Counted from the stretch's first letter, positions 1 to 9,922 are shown. The stretch: 64,000 nt of DNA from Pelagibacteraceae bacterium (GCA_002705265.1 PAHR01000021.1:23060-87059), one strand, 5' to 3'. The notes: a model not told the origin generated them from the letters alone. Made by a program: numbers and translations.

Positions 1-1015
1 GTTGTTCTTTTTCTTTTATGTTTTTAGCTTCCTCCTCGCTCATTGAGCACAAAAGCTCTAAGCCATTAGAAAGCTTAACCAAAAATACTATTCTTAAATT
101 TAATGGTGTTTTAGTTCTAAACTCAACTTTTAAAGATTCTTCAGTTTGTTGATTTGATAAATTAATGTCTTCTGGGCGTATACCAACAATACATTCTCCA
201 TTTTCTATACTTGTCTTTCTTTGTAAGATAATTTTTTCACCATTACATTCAGCTATTACACGATTTTCATTTTTACTAATGACCGCATTAAAGTTGTTTA
301 TAGTTGGATCACCAAAAAGTTTCGCTGTAGTTAAAGAAGAAGGTTTTTCATAGATATTTTTTGGTAAGTCAATATCATTAAACTTTCCATCGTATAAAAC
401 AGCAATTCTATCAGCTAATGCCATTGCCTCTCTATAATCTTGAGATATATAAATTACTGTCGTATTAAATTCTTTAAGAACTTTTGGTAGTTCTAATCTC
501 ATTTCAAATCTTATTTTTGCATCTACGTTTCTCAAAGGATCATCTAGTAGAACTACCGATGGTCTGTTTACTAAACTTCTGGCAAGAGATGTTCTTTGTT
601 TTTGTCCATTTGATAATTCTTTTGGATATTGATTAAGAACATGATCAATTTTTAAGAGATTTGCTATTTCTTTAACTTTGGAATCGATTTCATCTTGCGA
701 AATATTATTTGCCTTTAATGGACTGGCGATGTTTTCGTATGCTTTCATATGGGGGTAAAGAGCAAAATTTTGAAAAGCCATTGAAACATCACGTTCTTCA
801 GGATGTAAGTCATTTATAACTGCGTTTTCCATTTTTATTTCACCTGAATCAGGAAGGAGAATGCCTGAAAGCAATCTTAATAAAACAGTTTTACCAGATC
901 CCGATGGACCAAATATTACAAAAAATTCACCTTTATTAATTTCTGCATTGAGACCTTGTATAACTTTGTCATCCTTAAAGCTTTTTGAAATGCTTTCTAA
1001 TTTAATGTAACTCAT
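1..1015 (-). CDS. ABC transporter ATP-binding protein (sugar/glycerol importer type), partial at window edge
   Basis: Manual minus-strand translation from ATG at 1015: MSYIKLESISKSFKDDKVIQG...VIFGPSGSGKTVLLRLLSG (Walker A), LSNGQKQRTSLARSL (signature), VVLLDDPLRNVDAKIRFEM (Walker B/D-loop), and a C-terminal GIRPEDI regulatory-type segment. Runs off the left edge. Its ATG overlaps the permease stop (TAATG). Confidence 0.93.
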   Translation of the reverse strand, partial: MSYIKLESISKSFKDDKVIQGLNAEINKGEFFVIFGPSGSGKTVLLRLLSGILLPDSGEIKMENAVINDLHPEERDVSMAFQNFALYPHMKAYENIASPLKANNISQDEIDSKVKEIANLLKIDHVLNQYPKELSNGQKQRTSLARSLVNRPSVVLLDDPLRNVDAKIRFEMRLELPKVLKEFNTTVIYISQDYREAMALADRIAVLYDGKFNDIDLPKNIYEKPSSLTTAKLFGDPTINNFNAVISKNENRVIAECNGEKIILQRKTSIENGECIVGIRPEDINLSNQQTEESLKVEFRTKTPLNLRIVFLVKLSNGLELLCSMSEEEAKNIKEKEQ

Positions 1016-1869
1016 TAACCTTTAATTGCGCCTAAACTCAATCCCTGAACAAGATACTTTTGAATAAATAAAGCCAGTATTAATGTAGGTAAAACTGAAA
1101 CCACAATACCACACGCGATAAGCCCATATGGAATAGCGCTTGCTGTAATAAATGCTAGGGCACCAACAGTAACTGGCTGAATTGCGCTTGACCCTAAAAT
1201 CAATGCAAAAACGAAATTATTCCAAGCATAAATAAAACACAATAAAGATGCTGCCGCTATTCCTGGTTTTGCTAATGGAATAGAAATTTTCCAAAAAGAT
1301 TGAAACCAAGAATGTCCATCTAATCTGTAGGCATATTCTATATCTGGACTTATATCTTCAAAATAACCTCTAACAATCCATAACAATAATGGAAGTGTAA
1401 TAAGCTGGTATACCCAAATTAGTGCGATATAACTATCGTAAAGGCCTATCTGTGTAAAATATAAATTTAAAGGGATAATTATTAATAATGCAGGCGCAAA
1501 TCTAAAACTTAAAAGAGTAAAAGCTATATCTTCTCCTCCTTTAAATTTATACCTAGCAAAGGCATAAGCGGCCGGAACACCAAGAACAAGAGTTAAAGCA
1601 ACTGAAAAGCTAGAAAGTATAGCGCTATTAATTAAATTTTGTTTAAAATAAATATACATCGTTGCAAATCCTGGAATTGAAATTTCCCCTTCCCATATTC
1701 CAATGTAGTTTTTAAGGGTTGGCTCATAAAATAAAACTGGTACTTTTCTTAAAATCTCATCATTTGTCATAAATGACATGTTTAAAATCCAAGCTATTGG
1801 AAATAGAAAAAATAAAATAATTGCGGCATAAGCAAATATTTTTAAGATAGACCAAATATTAAATTTCAT
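1015..1869 (-). CDS. Carbohydrate/glycerol ABC transporter permease (MalG/UgpE/GlpQ-like)
   Basis: 284 aa, multiple TM segments, 'EYAYRLDGHSWFQSFWKISIPLAKPGIAAA' EAA loop; overlaps the upstream permease by 4 nt. Confidence 0.9.
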   Translation of the reverse strand: MKFNIWSILKIFAYAAIILFFLFPIAWILNMSFMTNDEILRKVPVLFYEPTLKNYIGIWEGEISIPGFATMYIYFKQNLINSAILSSFSVALTLVLGVPAAYAFARYKFKGGEDIAFTLLSFRFAPALLIIIPLNLYFTQIGLYDSYIALIWVYQLITLPLLLWIVRGYFEDISPDIEYAYRLDGHSWFQSFWKISIPLAKPGIAAASLLCFIYAWNNFVFALILGSSAIQPVTVGALAFITASAIPYGLIACGIVVSVLPTLILALFIQKYLVQGLSLGAIKG

Positions 1870-2756
1870 TGAAGTAGCTCACCTTTAGTCTTAATTTTTA
1901 ATTTTTGCCATTGTTGCACAAACACATGACACAAAAAGTAACAAATTGCCCATAATACAACCATCATCGCAGCTGACTTGCCTATATTAGTATACTGAAA
2001 AGTATGAAGGTATGCTGACACTTGAAAGACCATACTGCTTTCTCCAGGTCCTCCTTGAGATAAAGCATAAATTATATCAAATTGCTGAATGCTCTCAAGC
2101 AAACGAAAAAGACTGGCGGTTAAAATAAATGGAAATAACATAGGGAGTGTAATTCTAAAAAATTTATAGTATTCAGGAACTCCATCGAGTTCGGCAGCTT
2201 CAAAAGGCTGTCTTGGAAGTGACCTTAGGCCTGCTAATAATAAGACCATTATAAAGGGCGTAAAAACCCAAACATCAACCATTATTAATGTAAACAAAAC
2301 CGTATCTGGATGACTTGCCCAAGTGAATTCACTCAATCCAACAAAGGAGAGAATATAATTCACAATCCCAAAGTTTGGATTTATCATTAACTTCCAAATT
2401 AAGGAAGCAAGAGCGGGCGCGATCATCAATGGTAAAATTAGCAAAACACCTAAAATATTATTTAGCCAGTTTCTTTTAGCTAGAAGCAAAGCTATTCCTA
2501 ACCCTAATAATAGCTCAACAATTATCGTGAAAAAAGTATAGGTCAGAGAAACTTTTATTGTGTTCCAAAAAGAAGCATCAGTAAAAATATTAATATAGTT
2601 ATCAAACCAAATAAATCCTTTCATATGAGGCATTTTTAAGTTGTACCTTTGAAGAGAATAATAAACTGCTGTAAAGAATGGAATTAATATTCCAACACAA
2701 ACTAATAATGCGGGAAGAGTTAAGACATATGGGAATAGTTTACGGTTAATTTTCAT
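1866..2756 (-). CDS. Carbohydrate/glycerol ABC transporter permease (MalF/UgpA/GlpP-like)
   Basis: 296 aa, multiple TM segments, EAA motif 'PFEAAELDGVPEYYKFFRITLPMLFPFI'. Confidence 0.9.
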   Translation of the reverse strand: MKINRKLFPYVLTLPALLVCVGILIPFFTAVYYSLQRYNLKMPHMKGFIWFDNYINIFTDASFWNTIKVSLTYTFFTIIVELLLGLGIALLLAKRNWLNNILGVLLILPLMIAPALASLIWKLMINPNFGIVNYILSFVGLSEFTWASHPDTVLFTLIMVDVWVFTPFIMVLLLAGLRSLPRQPFEAAELDGVPEYYKFFRITLPMLFPFILTASLFRLLESIQQFDIIYALSQGGPGESSMVFQVSAYLHTFQYTNIGKSAAMMVVLWAICYFLCHVFVQQWQKLKIKTKGELLQ

Positions 2757-2774
2757 ATTTATTATTGAACGTAT

Positions 2775-2809
2775 CCTACACCGCTTTTGATAAAATTAAA
2801 CGGTGTAGG
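2775..2809 (-). promoter_or_regulatory. Intercistronic stem-loop between substrate-binding protein and permease genes
   Basis: Perfect 9-bp inverted repeat CCTACACCG (2775-2783) / CGGTGTAGG (2801-2809), 17-nt loop, in the 67-nt gap between the two CDSs. Confidence 0.7.
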
Positions 2810-2823
2810 TTAAAAGATTTAAT

Positions 2824-4272
2824 CTAAGCTAAACCGACGTCTTTCATCATTCCATCAATCTTGCCTGCAAGTTTATCAAGTGTTTCGCCTACATTTGATC
2901 CAGTTTGCATTTCTTGAAGAGCTGCAGCCCATTCTGTTGTTGTTTCAAAGAATAGTGGCTGTGCTGTGAAATGAATTTTTGATCCATCAATTGAGCTGTT
3001 ATACTGTTCCATATAACCAGGAGATGTTCCACGAATTTTATCATCAAAATCACCTGAAGCCCATACTGACTCTCTAACAGGGTTAACTTGATTGTGCTTA
3101 ACTCCCCCTGCCATTGCATTTTCAGGACCATTAGCCCATTGCATCCAATACCAAGCAGCATCTTTATTCTTAGAAAAGTTACTCATTGCAAGAGACCAAA
3201 TCCAAACGTTTGGAGTCGGTGCACTAGCGCTTGGGTTTGGAGTGAATCCATGGAATCCAAAGTTTCCAGCTTCTTTATTGTCTGGGTTACCATTGAAGAA
3301 GTATCCTAAAATATCAGCATCAAAAATCATTGCTGAAGAACCTGCTCCAATGTCATTACCAACCTCATACCAAGTATAGTTAGACCAGTTTTTAGGTCCT
3401 GAAGATGAGATCATTTTAACCCATTGCTCGTGAAAGTCTTTTGAAGCTTGAGAATTCATCGCGGCTTTTAATTTTCCACCATTGTTCTCAAAATCACTAA
3501 GACCATAGTTTGCATAAGCAGACATAAACCCTGGATGGATTGTAGCCCAACTTCTACTTCCTCTAGTTCCTATACCATAAGACCATTCATCTGGGTTTTT
3601 GGTAAACCATTCAGCTTGATCAGTCATTTCAGGAAGATTTGAAGGTGGCTTCATACCAGCCTTATCAAAATATCTCTGATTATAAGTAACACTATTTAGC
3701 TCAAAGCCCCATGGCATACACCATTGCTTTGATCCTGCGCCACCTGGTACTTCACCAGCTACACCACTCCAAGAACAAGCATCTCTTAAATTACCAACAA
3801 CGTCGTTCCAGTTGTAGCTAGGATTAGTTTTGCTTGAATCGCCAATATAGTCATTCAAGTCTGCACACCATCCTGCTGGTCCGTAAGTCCAAGTCATATA
3901 AGCACCTGTCATAAAAGCATCATATTCTGATGACTTAGATGATAGGGCTGCTGTTACTTTATCAAAATAAACATCTTCAGCAAAAATATCGTACTCGACA
4001 TTCATTCCAGTCAAAGCTTTGAAATTATCAAGCTCGGCTATCATGGAATCCATGTATGGATGTTTGTTCATTAAAAGCTTTATCGTTGTGCCACTGTGTT
4101 TCTTCCAATCAAAGTCTTGTGCGGCTAAAGCACTAGTAACCTGAGTTCCCATTAACTGCGTTAATGCAGCGAACCCAATACCATATTTACCTGCTTTGAT
4201 TAGGAGATCACGTCTAGACATCTTTCCTTTAAGGAAAGTGTCAACGGCATTCTTCATTTTTGAATGAGACAT
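2824..4272 (-). CDS. Extracellular solute-binding protein of the ABC importer, Tat signal peptide
   Basis: 482 aa; N-terminus 'MSRRDLLIKAGKYGIGFAALTQL' matches a twin-arginine signal; solute-binding-protein-like sequence; first gene of the operon. Confidence 0.88.
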   Translation of the reverse strand: MSHSKMKNAVDTFLKGKMSRRDLLIKAGKYGIGFAALTQLMGTQVTSALAAQDFDWKKHSGTTIKLLMNKHPYMDSMIAELDNFKALTGMNVEYDIFAEDVYFDKVTAALSSKSSEYDAFMTGAYMTWTYGPAGWCADLNDYIGDSSKTNPSYNWNDVVGNLRDACSWSGVAGEVPGGAGSKQWCMPWGFELNSVTYNQRYFDKAGMKPPSNLPEMTDQAEWFTKNPDEWSYGIGTRGSRSWATIHPGFMSAYANYGLSDFENNGGKLKAAMNSQASKDFHEQWVKMISSSGPKNWSNYTWYEVGNDIGAGSSAMIFDADILGYFFNGNPDNKEAGNFGFHGFTPNPSASAPTPNVWIWSLAMSNFSKNKDAAWYWMQWANGPENAMAGGVKHNQVNPVRESVWASGDFDDKIRGTSPGYMEQYNSSIDGSKIHFTAQPLFFETTTEWAAALQEMQTGSNVGETLDKLAGKIDGMMKDVGLA

Positions 4273-4394
4273 AAATATATTCCCTCCTACTTTTATTTAA
4301 TCATTTGAATTTTAGCACGTTTGATGTTAAAAACAACAAAGTTTGTGTTATTTTAGGCCAATAAGCCGATACATAATTTATAAATTCATAAAAA

Positions 4395-5699
4395 ATGACT
4401 GATTATTTAGGAGTTATCAACAGCCTCATAAAAGGCGACTATATAAGCCCTTCATCTAAAGAAAAAATATCAATTCCAATTGAAGAAATAAAAATTGTAA
4501 AATCAATCATTGATTTGGAATTTAAATTTTCAAATAAATTATTTAACAAAAAAAATTTGATATTGGCTGGAAATAATTCATACAAAGCTTTCGGGGATAA
4601 AGTTGAGTCATCACTTAAAAACAATAATATAAATTATGATCTTAAGATTTTAAATAATTATACTTCTAGTCTTGAGTTTGCTAGAAAATTAGCTGACGTT
4701 GTTAAAGATTACGAAAATATAATTGCTATAGGGTCTGGTTCATTAATAGACATTTGTAAATTTATTGCATCTAGCAATAATCAAAAATTAATTGTGTTTT
4801 GTAGTTCGCTCACTGCTGCTGCCACAACGAGCACAGTTTCCTTAACTAACAATGGAATAAAAAGTTCATTAAATTCTCATATACCTGAAGCAATTATAAT
4901 TGATTTAGATAATCTTAAAAAAGCCCCTCCGCGTCTTTTAAGAAGCGCACTAGGTGATGTTTTATGTAGAAGCACATGCCAAATTGATTGGCTTACTTCT
5001 CACTTTCTTTTAAAAACAAAATACGACGAGACACCATTTGAACTTCAATATGACGATGAGTCTTTTCTTTTGCATAATTCAAACAAAATATTAATTGGCG
5101 ATTATGATGCATTGGCTGCATTATCTAGAATGACTCTATTAAACGGTATTGCTGCAATAATTATAGGGTCAACTCATGCGGGAAGTATGGGGGAACATTT
5201 AATTAGTCATTACATAGATATGTTTATGGGCGATGACCATCCAGGCACTCTTCATGGAGAACAGGTAGGAGTTGCAACTCTTTTAGTTTCTAGAATTCAA
5301 AATCAAATCATAAATAATTCTAATATTTTAGAGTTTAAAAATATTGATATTTCAAAAAAAAAATTCCAAAACCTCTTTAGTAATGATTTGTCATCAAAGA
5401 TGTATGAGCAATTTAAAATGAAATATTTTGATAGCGAAAAATTAAATAGAATAAATTTTTATTTAAAACAAAATTGGGAGAACCACAGGTCTATTTTGAA
5501 GAAACATCTTTTGCCAACAGAAAAAATTAAAAATGCTTTAGAAAACTGTGGCGCTTTAACAAATAACGAGGATCTTAAAATTTCAAATAAATTTTACAAT
5601 GAAGCTATTGAAAACTCATTTTTACTTAGAGATAGGTTTTCTTACCTTGATATTGCTCACTATACCGAAACTATTAAAAATTATCAATTTATGGAATAA
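4395..5699 (+). CDS. sn-glycerol-1-phosphate dehydrogenase-like (EgsA/AraM family) protein
   Basis: 'IAIGSGSLIDICKFIA' nucleotide-binding motif, 'ALGDVLCRSTCQIDW', 'GEHLISHYIDM...HGEQVGVATLL' metal-binding His region typical of the family. Confidence 0.75.
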   Translation: MTDYLGVINSLIKGDYISPSSKEKISIPIEEIKIVKSIIDLEFKFSNKLFNKKNLILAGNNSYKAFGDKVESSLKNNNINYDLKILNNYTSSLEFARKLADVVKDYENIIAIGSGSLIDICKFIASSNNQKLIVFCSSLTAAATTSTVSLTNNGIKSSLNSHIPEAIIIDLDNLKKAPPRLLRSALGDVLCRSTCQIDWLTSHFLLKTKYDETPFELQYDDESFLLHNSNKILIGDYDALAALSRMTLLNGIAAIIIGSTHAGSMGEHLISHYIDMFMGDDHPGTLHGEQVGVATLLVSRIQNQIINNSNILEFKNIDISKKKFQNLFSNDLSSKMYEQFKMKYFDSEKLNRINFYLKQNWENHRSILKKHLLPTEKIKNALENCGALTNNEDLKISNKFYNEAIENSFLLRDRFSYLDIAHYTETIKNYQFME

Positions 5700-5712
5700 G
5701 ATTATAAAAATT

Positions 5713-7146
5713 TTGGAAGATTTAATAATAATAGGTGGTGGAATTAATGGCGCTGGAATTGCGAGAGATGCTGCGGGCAGAGGATTAAAAGTTACGCTAA
5801 TTGAAAAAGGGGACTTGGGAGCAAAAACTTCTTCATGGTCAACTAAATTAATTCATGGTGGTATTCGTTATTTAGAAAATTATGAATTTAGATTAGTTAG
5901 AGAATCTCTTAAAGAGAGAGAAGTAATAAAAAAAATTGCCCCACATATTACAAAGCCGATGCGATTTGTATTGCCCCATGTACCTAGTTTGAGATCAACG
6001 TGGTTAATTCGATTAGGTCTCGCTTTATATGATCGGCTTGGGGGGATTACTACATTTCCAAAATCTAGAGTAATTTCATTAAACAAGGAATTTGAAAACA
6101 ATCCAATTAAATCAAATTTTAAAATAGGATATGAGTACTCTGATTTATTTGTTGATGACTCGCGCCTAGTTCTTTTGAATGCGGAGGACGCTATAAATAG
6201 AGGTGCGCGTATTTTTACAAATACAAATATATCTAAAGCAGTAAGAAAAAAAAATAGTTGGAATATTTATTTAGAAAATGGGGATATGTTATCATCAAAA
6301 GTTATTATTAATGCTGCTGGCCCTTATGCTTTAGAAGTATTGGAAAATATTTTTGGTATTCATTCAAAGAAAAAAATTCGTCATGTTCAAGGCAGCCACA
6401 TAGTTGTGAAAAAATTATATAAAGGGGACCAAGCTTATATTCTTCAATTAGACGATAAAAGAATAATATTTTTGATACCATATTTAGAGCAATACACTTT
6501 GATTGGAACCACTGATAATGAAGTTAAAAGTTTTGAAAATCCCAAAATAACCAATCAAGAAAAAAACTATCTCATTAACGCAGTAAATAATTTTATAAAA
6601 ACAAAAATGAGTGAACAGGATATAGTTTGGTCTTATTCTGGGGTTAGACCATTAGTTGAGGACTATAATAAAAAAGCATCAAAAGTAACAAGGGATTATA
6701 CTTTCGAAATTGAAGAGAAGAATGCTCCAATTCTTACAATCTTTGGTGGGAAGCTAACTACTTATAGAAAGTTGTCAGAACATGCATTAGAAAAGCTTTC
6801 AAAATATTTGGTATTTTCTAAAGAATCATGGACAGACAAAAAAATTCTTCCTGGGGGGAGCGCAAAGTCACAAGTAAAAATACAGTTACCAAATAAATTT
6901 TTAGAAAGATTTGAGAGTGCTTACGGCAGTAAAATAATCAAATTAAATCAGTATTATAATGAATTAAAAAATGGCGGGGAGATAATTACCAAAGATCTTT
7001 ATGAATTTGAAATTAAATATTTAGTTAAGGAAGAAATGGCAAAAACATCAGACGATATTCTCTTTAGAAGAACAAAATTAGGTATTAATTTTCCAATAAG
7101 CAAAATAGCTAAATTAGAAGCTATTTTAAAAAAATACCTAATATAA
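5713..7146 (+). CDS. glpD: FAD-dependent glycerol-3-phosphate dehydrogenase
   Basis: 'IIIGGGINGAGIARDAAGRGLKVTLIEKGDLGAKTSSWSTKLIHGGIRYLE' and 'IFGGKLTTYRKLSEHALE'. The ORF track starts at 5599, but the FAD-binding homology starts at a TTG at 5713, just after the upstream stop. Confidence 0.93.
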   Translation: MEDLIIIGGGINGAGIARDAAGRGLKVTLIEKGDLGAKTSSWSTKLIHGGIRYLENYEFRLVRESLKEREVIKKIAPHITKPMRFVLPHVPSLRSTWLIRLGLALYDRLGGITTFPKSRVISLNKEFENNPIKSNFKIGYEYSDLFVDDSRLVLLNAEDAINRGARIFTNTNISKAVRKKNSWNIYLENGDMLSSKVIINAAGPYALEVLENIFGIHSKKKIRHVQGSHIVVKKLYKGDQAYILQLDDKRIIFLIPYLEQYTLIGTTDNEVKSFENPKITNQEKNYLINAVNNFIKTKMSEQDIVWSYSGVRPLVEDYNKKASKVTRDYTFEIEEKNAPILTIFGGKLTTYRKLSEHALEKLSKYLVFSKESWTDKKILPGGSAKSQVKIQLPNKFLERFESAYGSKIIKLNQYYNELKNGGEIITKDLYEFEIKYLVKEEMAKTSDDILFRRTKLGINFPISKIAKLEAILKKYLI

Positions 7147-7260
7147 AGCTAACATGATCGGTAAATAAAAAATTAAAGAAATATTTAGCTAAATGATAAA
7201 AATTAAAAGTTATATTATTTAGTATCTTGTTTTATCAAAATAATTTACCACATATTTAAC

Positions 7261-8133
7261 ATGGAACTAATAAAAGATATAAGCCAAGAAAATTTTCTAA
7301 AAGAAGTAGTTGAAGAATCCAAGACATTGCCTGTATTGGTTGATTTTTGGGCTCCTTGGTGCGGGCCATGTAAACAACTTACTCCTTTACTTGAAAAAAT
7401 AGTTAATGAAAATAATGGTAAAATCTTACTAGCTAAAATCAATGTTGATGACAATAAAGAACTAGCTGCTAAACTAAATGTTCAGTCAATACCGACTGTT
7501 TATGCGTTTGTTAACGGTAAGCCAATTGATGCATTTCAAGGCGCACAGCCTGAAGATAAAATTAGACAGTTGATCGCAAAAATGATCGAACTAACACCAG
7601 GCAATGAAATCCAAAAATTATTAGAGGAAGCAAATAGCAAATTTAAAGAAGAATTATTTGAGGAAGCACAAACTATTTACGAAAAACTTATAGGAATGGA
7701 TTCTTCTAATCAAAATATAATTATTGGGCTGTTAAGAACTTATTATCAACTTAAAAAAAACAACGAGGCTATTGAGCTTTATGAGTCACTTGACTCTGAA
7801 ATAATCAAAAACGATGAAATTGAAAAAATTATTAACTTAATTAAATCATTTAATAATCCAGAATTTAATGAAGAAGAACTTAATGAGATAAATAATTTCG
7901 TATTAAAAAATCCTAATGACAAAAAAGAAAGATTTAAATTGTCGAACATGTTATTGAAACAACAAAAAATTAAAGAAGCTTTTGATCATTTACTCTTAAT
8001 TTATGAACAAGATCCTAACTGGAATGATTCAGCAGCAAAACAAAAACTTTTGGAATATTTTGAAATGCTCGGCGCAGGAGATTCAAATGTTATTGCAGCT
8101 AGAAAAAAATTATCTAGTATGATGTTTAAGTAA
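7261..8133 (+). CDS. Thioredoxin-TPR protein (CnoX/YbbN-like)
   Basis: 'LVDFWAPWCGPCKQLTPLLEKI' followed by a TPR-like tail. Confidence 0.93.
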   Translation: MELIKDISQENFLKEVVEESKTLPVLVDFWAPWCGPCKQLTPLLEKIVNENNGKILLAKINVDDNKELAAKLNVQSIPTVYAFVNGKPIDAFQGAQPEDKIRQLIAKMIELTPGNEIQKLLEEANSKFKEELFEEAQTIYEKLIGMDSSNQNIIIGLLRTYYQLKKNNEAIELYESLDSEIIKNDEIEKIINLIKSFNNPEFNEEELNEINNFVLKNPNDKKERFKLSNMLLKQQKIKEAFDHLLLIYEQDPNWNDSAAKQKLLEYFEMLGAGDSNVIAARKKLSSMMFK

Positions 8134-8783
8134 TGAACGAAAATACAAAGAAATTATTTGAAGTTGGTGCTTCAGATATTCCAAATCAACTGCCAATTTT
8201 TCCCTTAGATAATGTTTTATTATTACCTTTTGGCAAGTTACCTTTAAATATTTTTGAAGAAAGATACATAAATATGATTTTTGATGTCCTTCAAAATAAG
8301 AGGTTAGTGGGAATTGTTCAGCCCAAAAACAATAATGGAGATTTTTTTAAAGTAGGGTGTGTTGGAAAAATTACATCCTATATTGAAACGCCAGATCATA
8401 GAATTGTATTAAATTTGGACGGGGTTTGTCGCTTTAATTTACTAGACTCCCAACTAACAACCAAAGGATACCATAAAGCTAATATTTCTATTGATAATTT
8501 TATTCATGACATAGACCTTATTGAACCAATGATAGATAGGGAAAATCTTATTAAAAAATATACAAATTTTTTTAAAATTAAGAAATATGAACTTGACTTA
8601 GACGTGCTTGAAGAAACTTCAAATTTGCAATTAATAACTACTCTTACAATGCTTGCTCCATTCAATAAAATTGATAATCAAGCTATACTTGAAGCTAAAA
8701 ATCTTTCTGAAAGATTAAAGGTTATAAACTCTATATTAGATCTCAATACTTTTAAAATAGTTGGAAGTACATCGAAACATTAA
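8133..8783 (+). CDS. LON peptidase N-terminal (substrate-binding) domain protein
   Basis: 'LPIFPLDNVLLLPFGKLPLNIFEERYINMI' typical of the stand-alone LON-NTD family; start overlaps the upstream stop. Confidence 0.85.
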   Translation: MNENTKKLFEVGASDIPNQLPIFPLDNVLLLPFGKLPLNIFEERYINMIFDVLQNKRLVGIVQPKNNNGDFFKVGCVGKITSYIETPDHRIVLNLDGVCRFNLLDSQLTTKGYHKANISIDNFIHDIDLIEPMIDRENLIKKYTNFFKIKKYELDLDVLEETSNLQLITTLTMLAPFNKIDNQAILEAKNLSERLKVINSILDLNTFKIVGSTSKH

Positions 8784-9922
8784 TCGAATATTTTATTTTT
8801 TCCCATTGCCTGTTGAACAAAGACCTCTCTAATAAAATTAAAATTCTTTAAAACTTTCAAGCTGGCTTTCCCAAAAAATTTTGTAATTGGGCTGTTAGAA
8901 TTATATGTTTTGTTAATTATTTCTGTAAAGAAAAAATAAATAGAGCTTTCAAATTTTCTTTGATAATAAAATAATTTATTAAAATTTTTAGACGAAAGTC
9001 CTTCGGTTTCTATCAACTTATTAAGTCCTTGAATATCTTTGATGCCTAAATTCCATCCTTGCCCCGCTACAGGGTGTATTGATCTTGAACAATCTCCTAA
9101 AAATATTAAATTTTCAAATACATTTATAGAATTAAATAAATACGGGCTAATCTTGTATGAAAAAAAATCTTTTGATAAGTTTATTTTCCCATGAGTTTTA
9201 TAAAAATTTTTCTTTATAATATTTTTTAATTCTACAAATGATATTTCATCTTTTGTAGAATATATAAATGTCGAATATGTATTATTTTTATATGGGGCCG
9301 GCAAAGCCGCCAAAGGTCCATTTTTTGTAAAATATTCATAGGCTTTATTATTGTGATTAAAAGAATGATAAAAAAACCCAACATAAGCTCTATGACCTGA
9401 AGATCCTTTAAAAAAATATTTTGGGTTTACTTTTTTTTGTATTTCTTTTCCTGTTGCAATAATTACTTTTTCAAAATTATAAGTTTTATTCTTTATTTTG
9501 ATAATCTTTTGCTTATTTAGTTCCTCTAGCCCCACTAAGGTTTTATCTAATAATGATTTTTTTTTTAATAAATACTTATGGGATTTTGCCAAAAGATCTT
9601 TATTAAAAATTACAGAACCCATAGTTTCGTTATTATTTTCGAAAATTAAGCTTTCATTTTCCTGATAATGAGTCTTAATAATAATTTGATTTATGTCCTT
9701 CTGCTCTTTTTTAAGATCTCTCCACATGTCTATTGATTCTAAAAAATCCCTAGAATTAGCGTTTATAGCCAAAGTTCTTTGATCATCATATTTATTAGAT
9801 ATTTTCTCTTTTTCAATTACGAGAACCTTGTGCTTTTTTTTGATTAATGAGATTGCCAATAAAGAGCCAATTAACCCAGATCCGACAATCAAAAAATCAT
9901 ATTTAAGTATTTTATTTTCCAT
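8780..9922 (-). CDS. FAD-dependent hydroxylase, UbiH/UbiF/Coq6 family
   Basis: N-terminal 'FLIVGSGLIGSLLAISLIKKKHKVLVIEKE', C-terminal 'LIFLGDCSRSIHPVAGQGWNLGIKDI'. Confidence 0.9.
   Translation of the reverse strand: MENKILKYDFLIVGSGLIGSLLAISLIKKKHKVLVIEKEKISNKYDDQRTLAINANSRDFLESIDMWRDLKKEQKDINQIIIKTHYQENESLIFENNNETMGSVIFNKDLLAKSHKYLLKKKSLLDKTLVGLEELNKQKIIKIKNKTYNFEKVIIATGKEIQKKVNPKYFFKGSSGHRAYVGFFYHSFNHNNKAYEYFTKNGPLAALPAPYKNNTYSTFIYSTKDEISFVELKNIIKKNFYKTHGKINLSKDFFSYKISPYLFNSINVFENLIFLGDCSRSIHPVAGQGWNLGIKDIQGLNKLIETEGLSSKNFNKLFYYQRKFESSIYFFFTEIINKTYNSNSPITKFFGKASLKVLKNFNFIREVFVQQAMGKNKIFD

Noticed and set aside
165-353. 62-aa plus-strand ORF at the left end
   Set aside because: It lies antisense to the partial ABC ATPase gene, which has clear motifs.
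3092-3379. Track ORFs antisense or alternate-frame within the binding-protein gene (also 2889-3161, 3088-3309)
   Set aside because: Shadow ORFs of a clearly real CDS; no recognisable domain or independent start signals.
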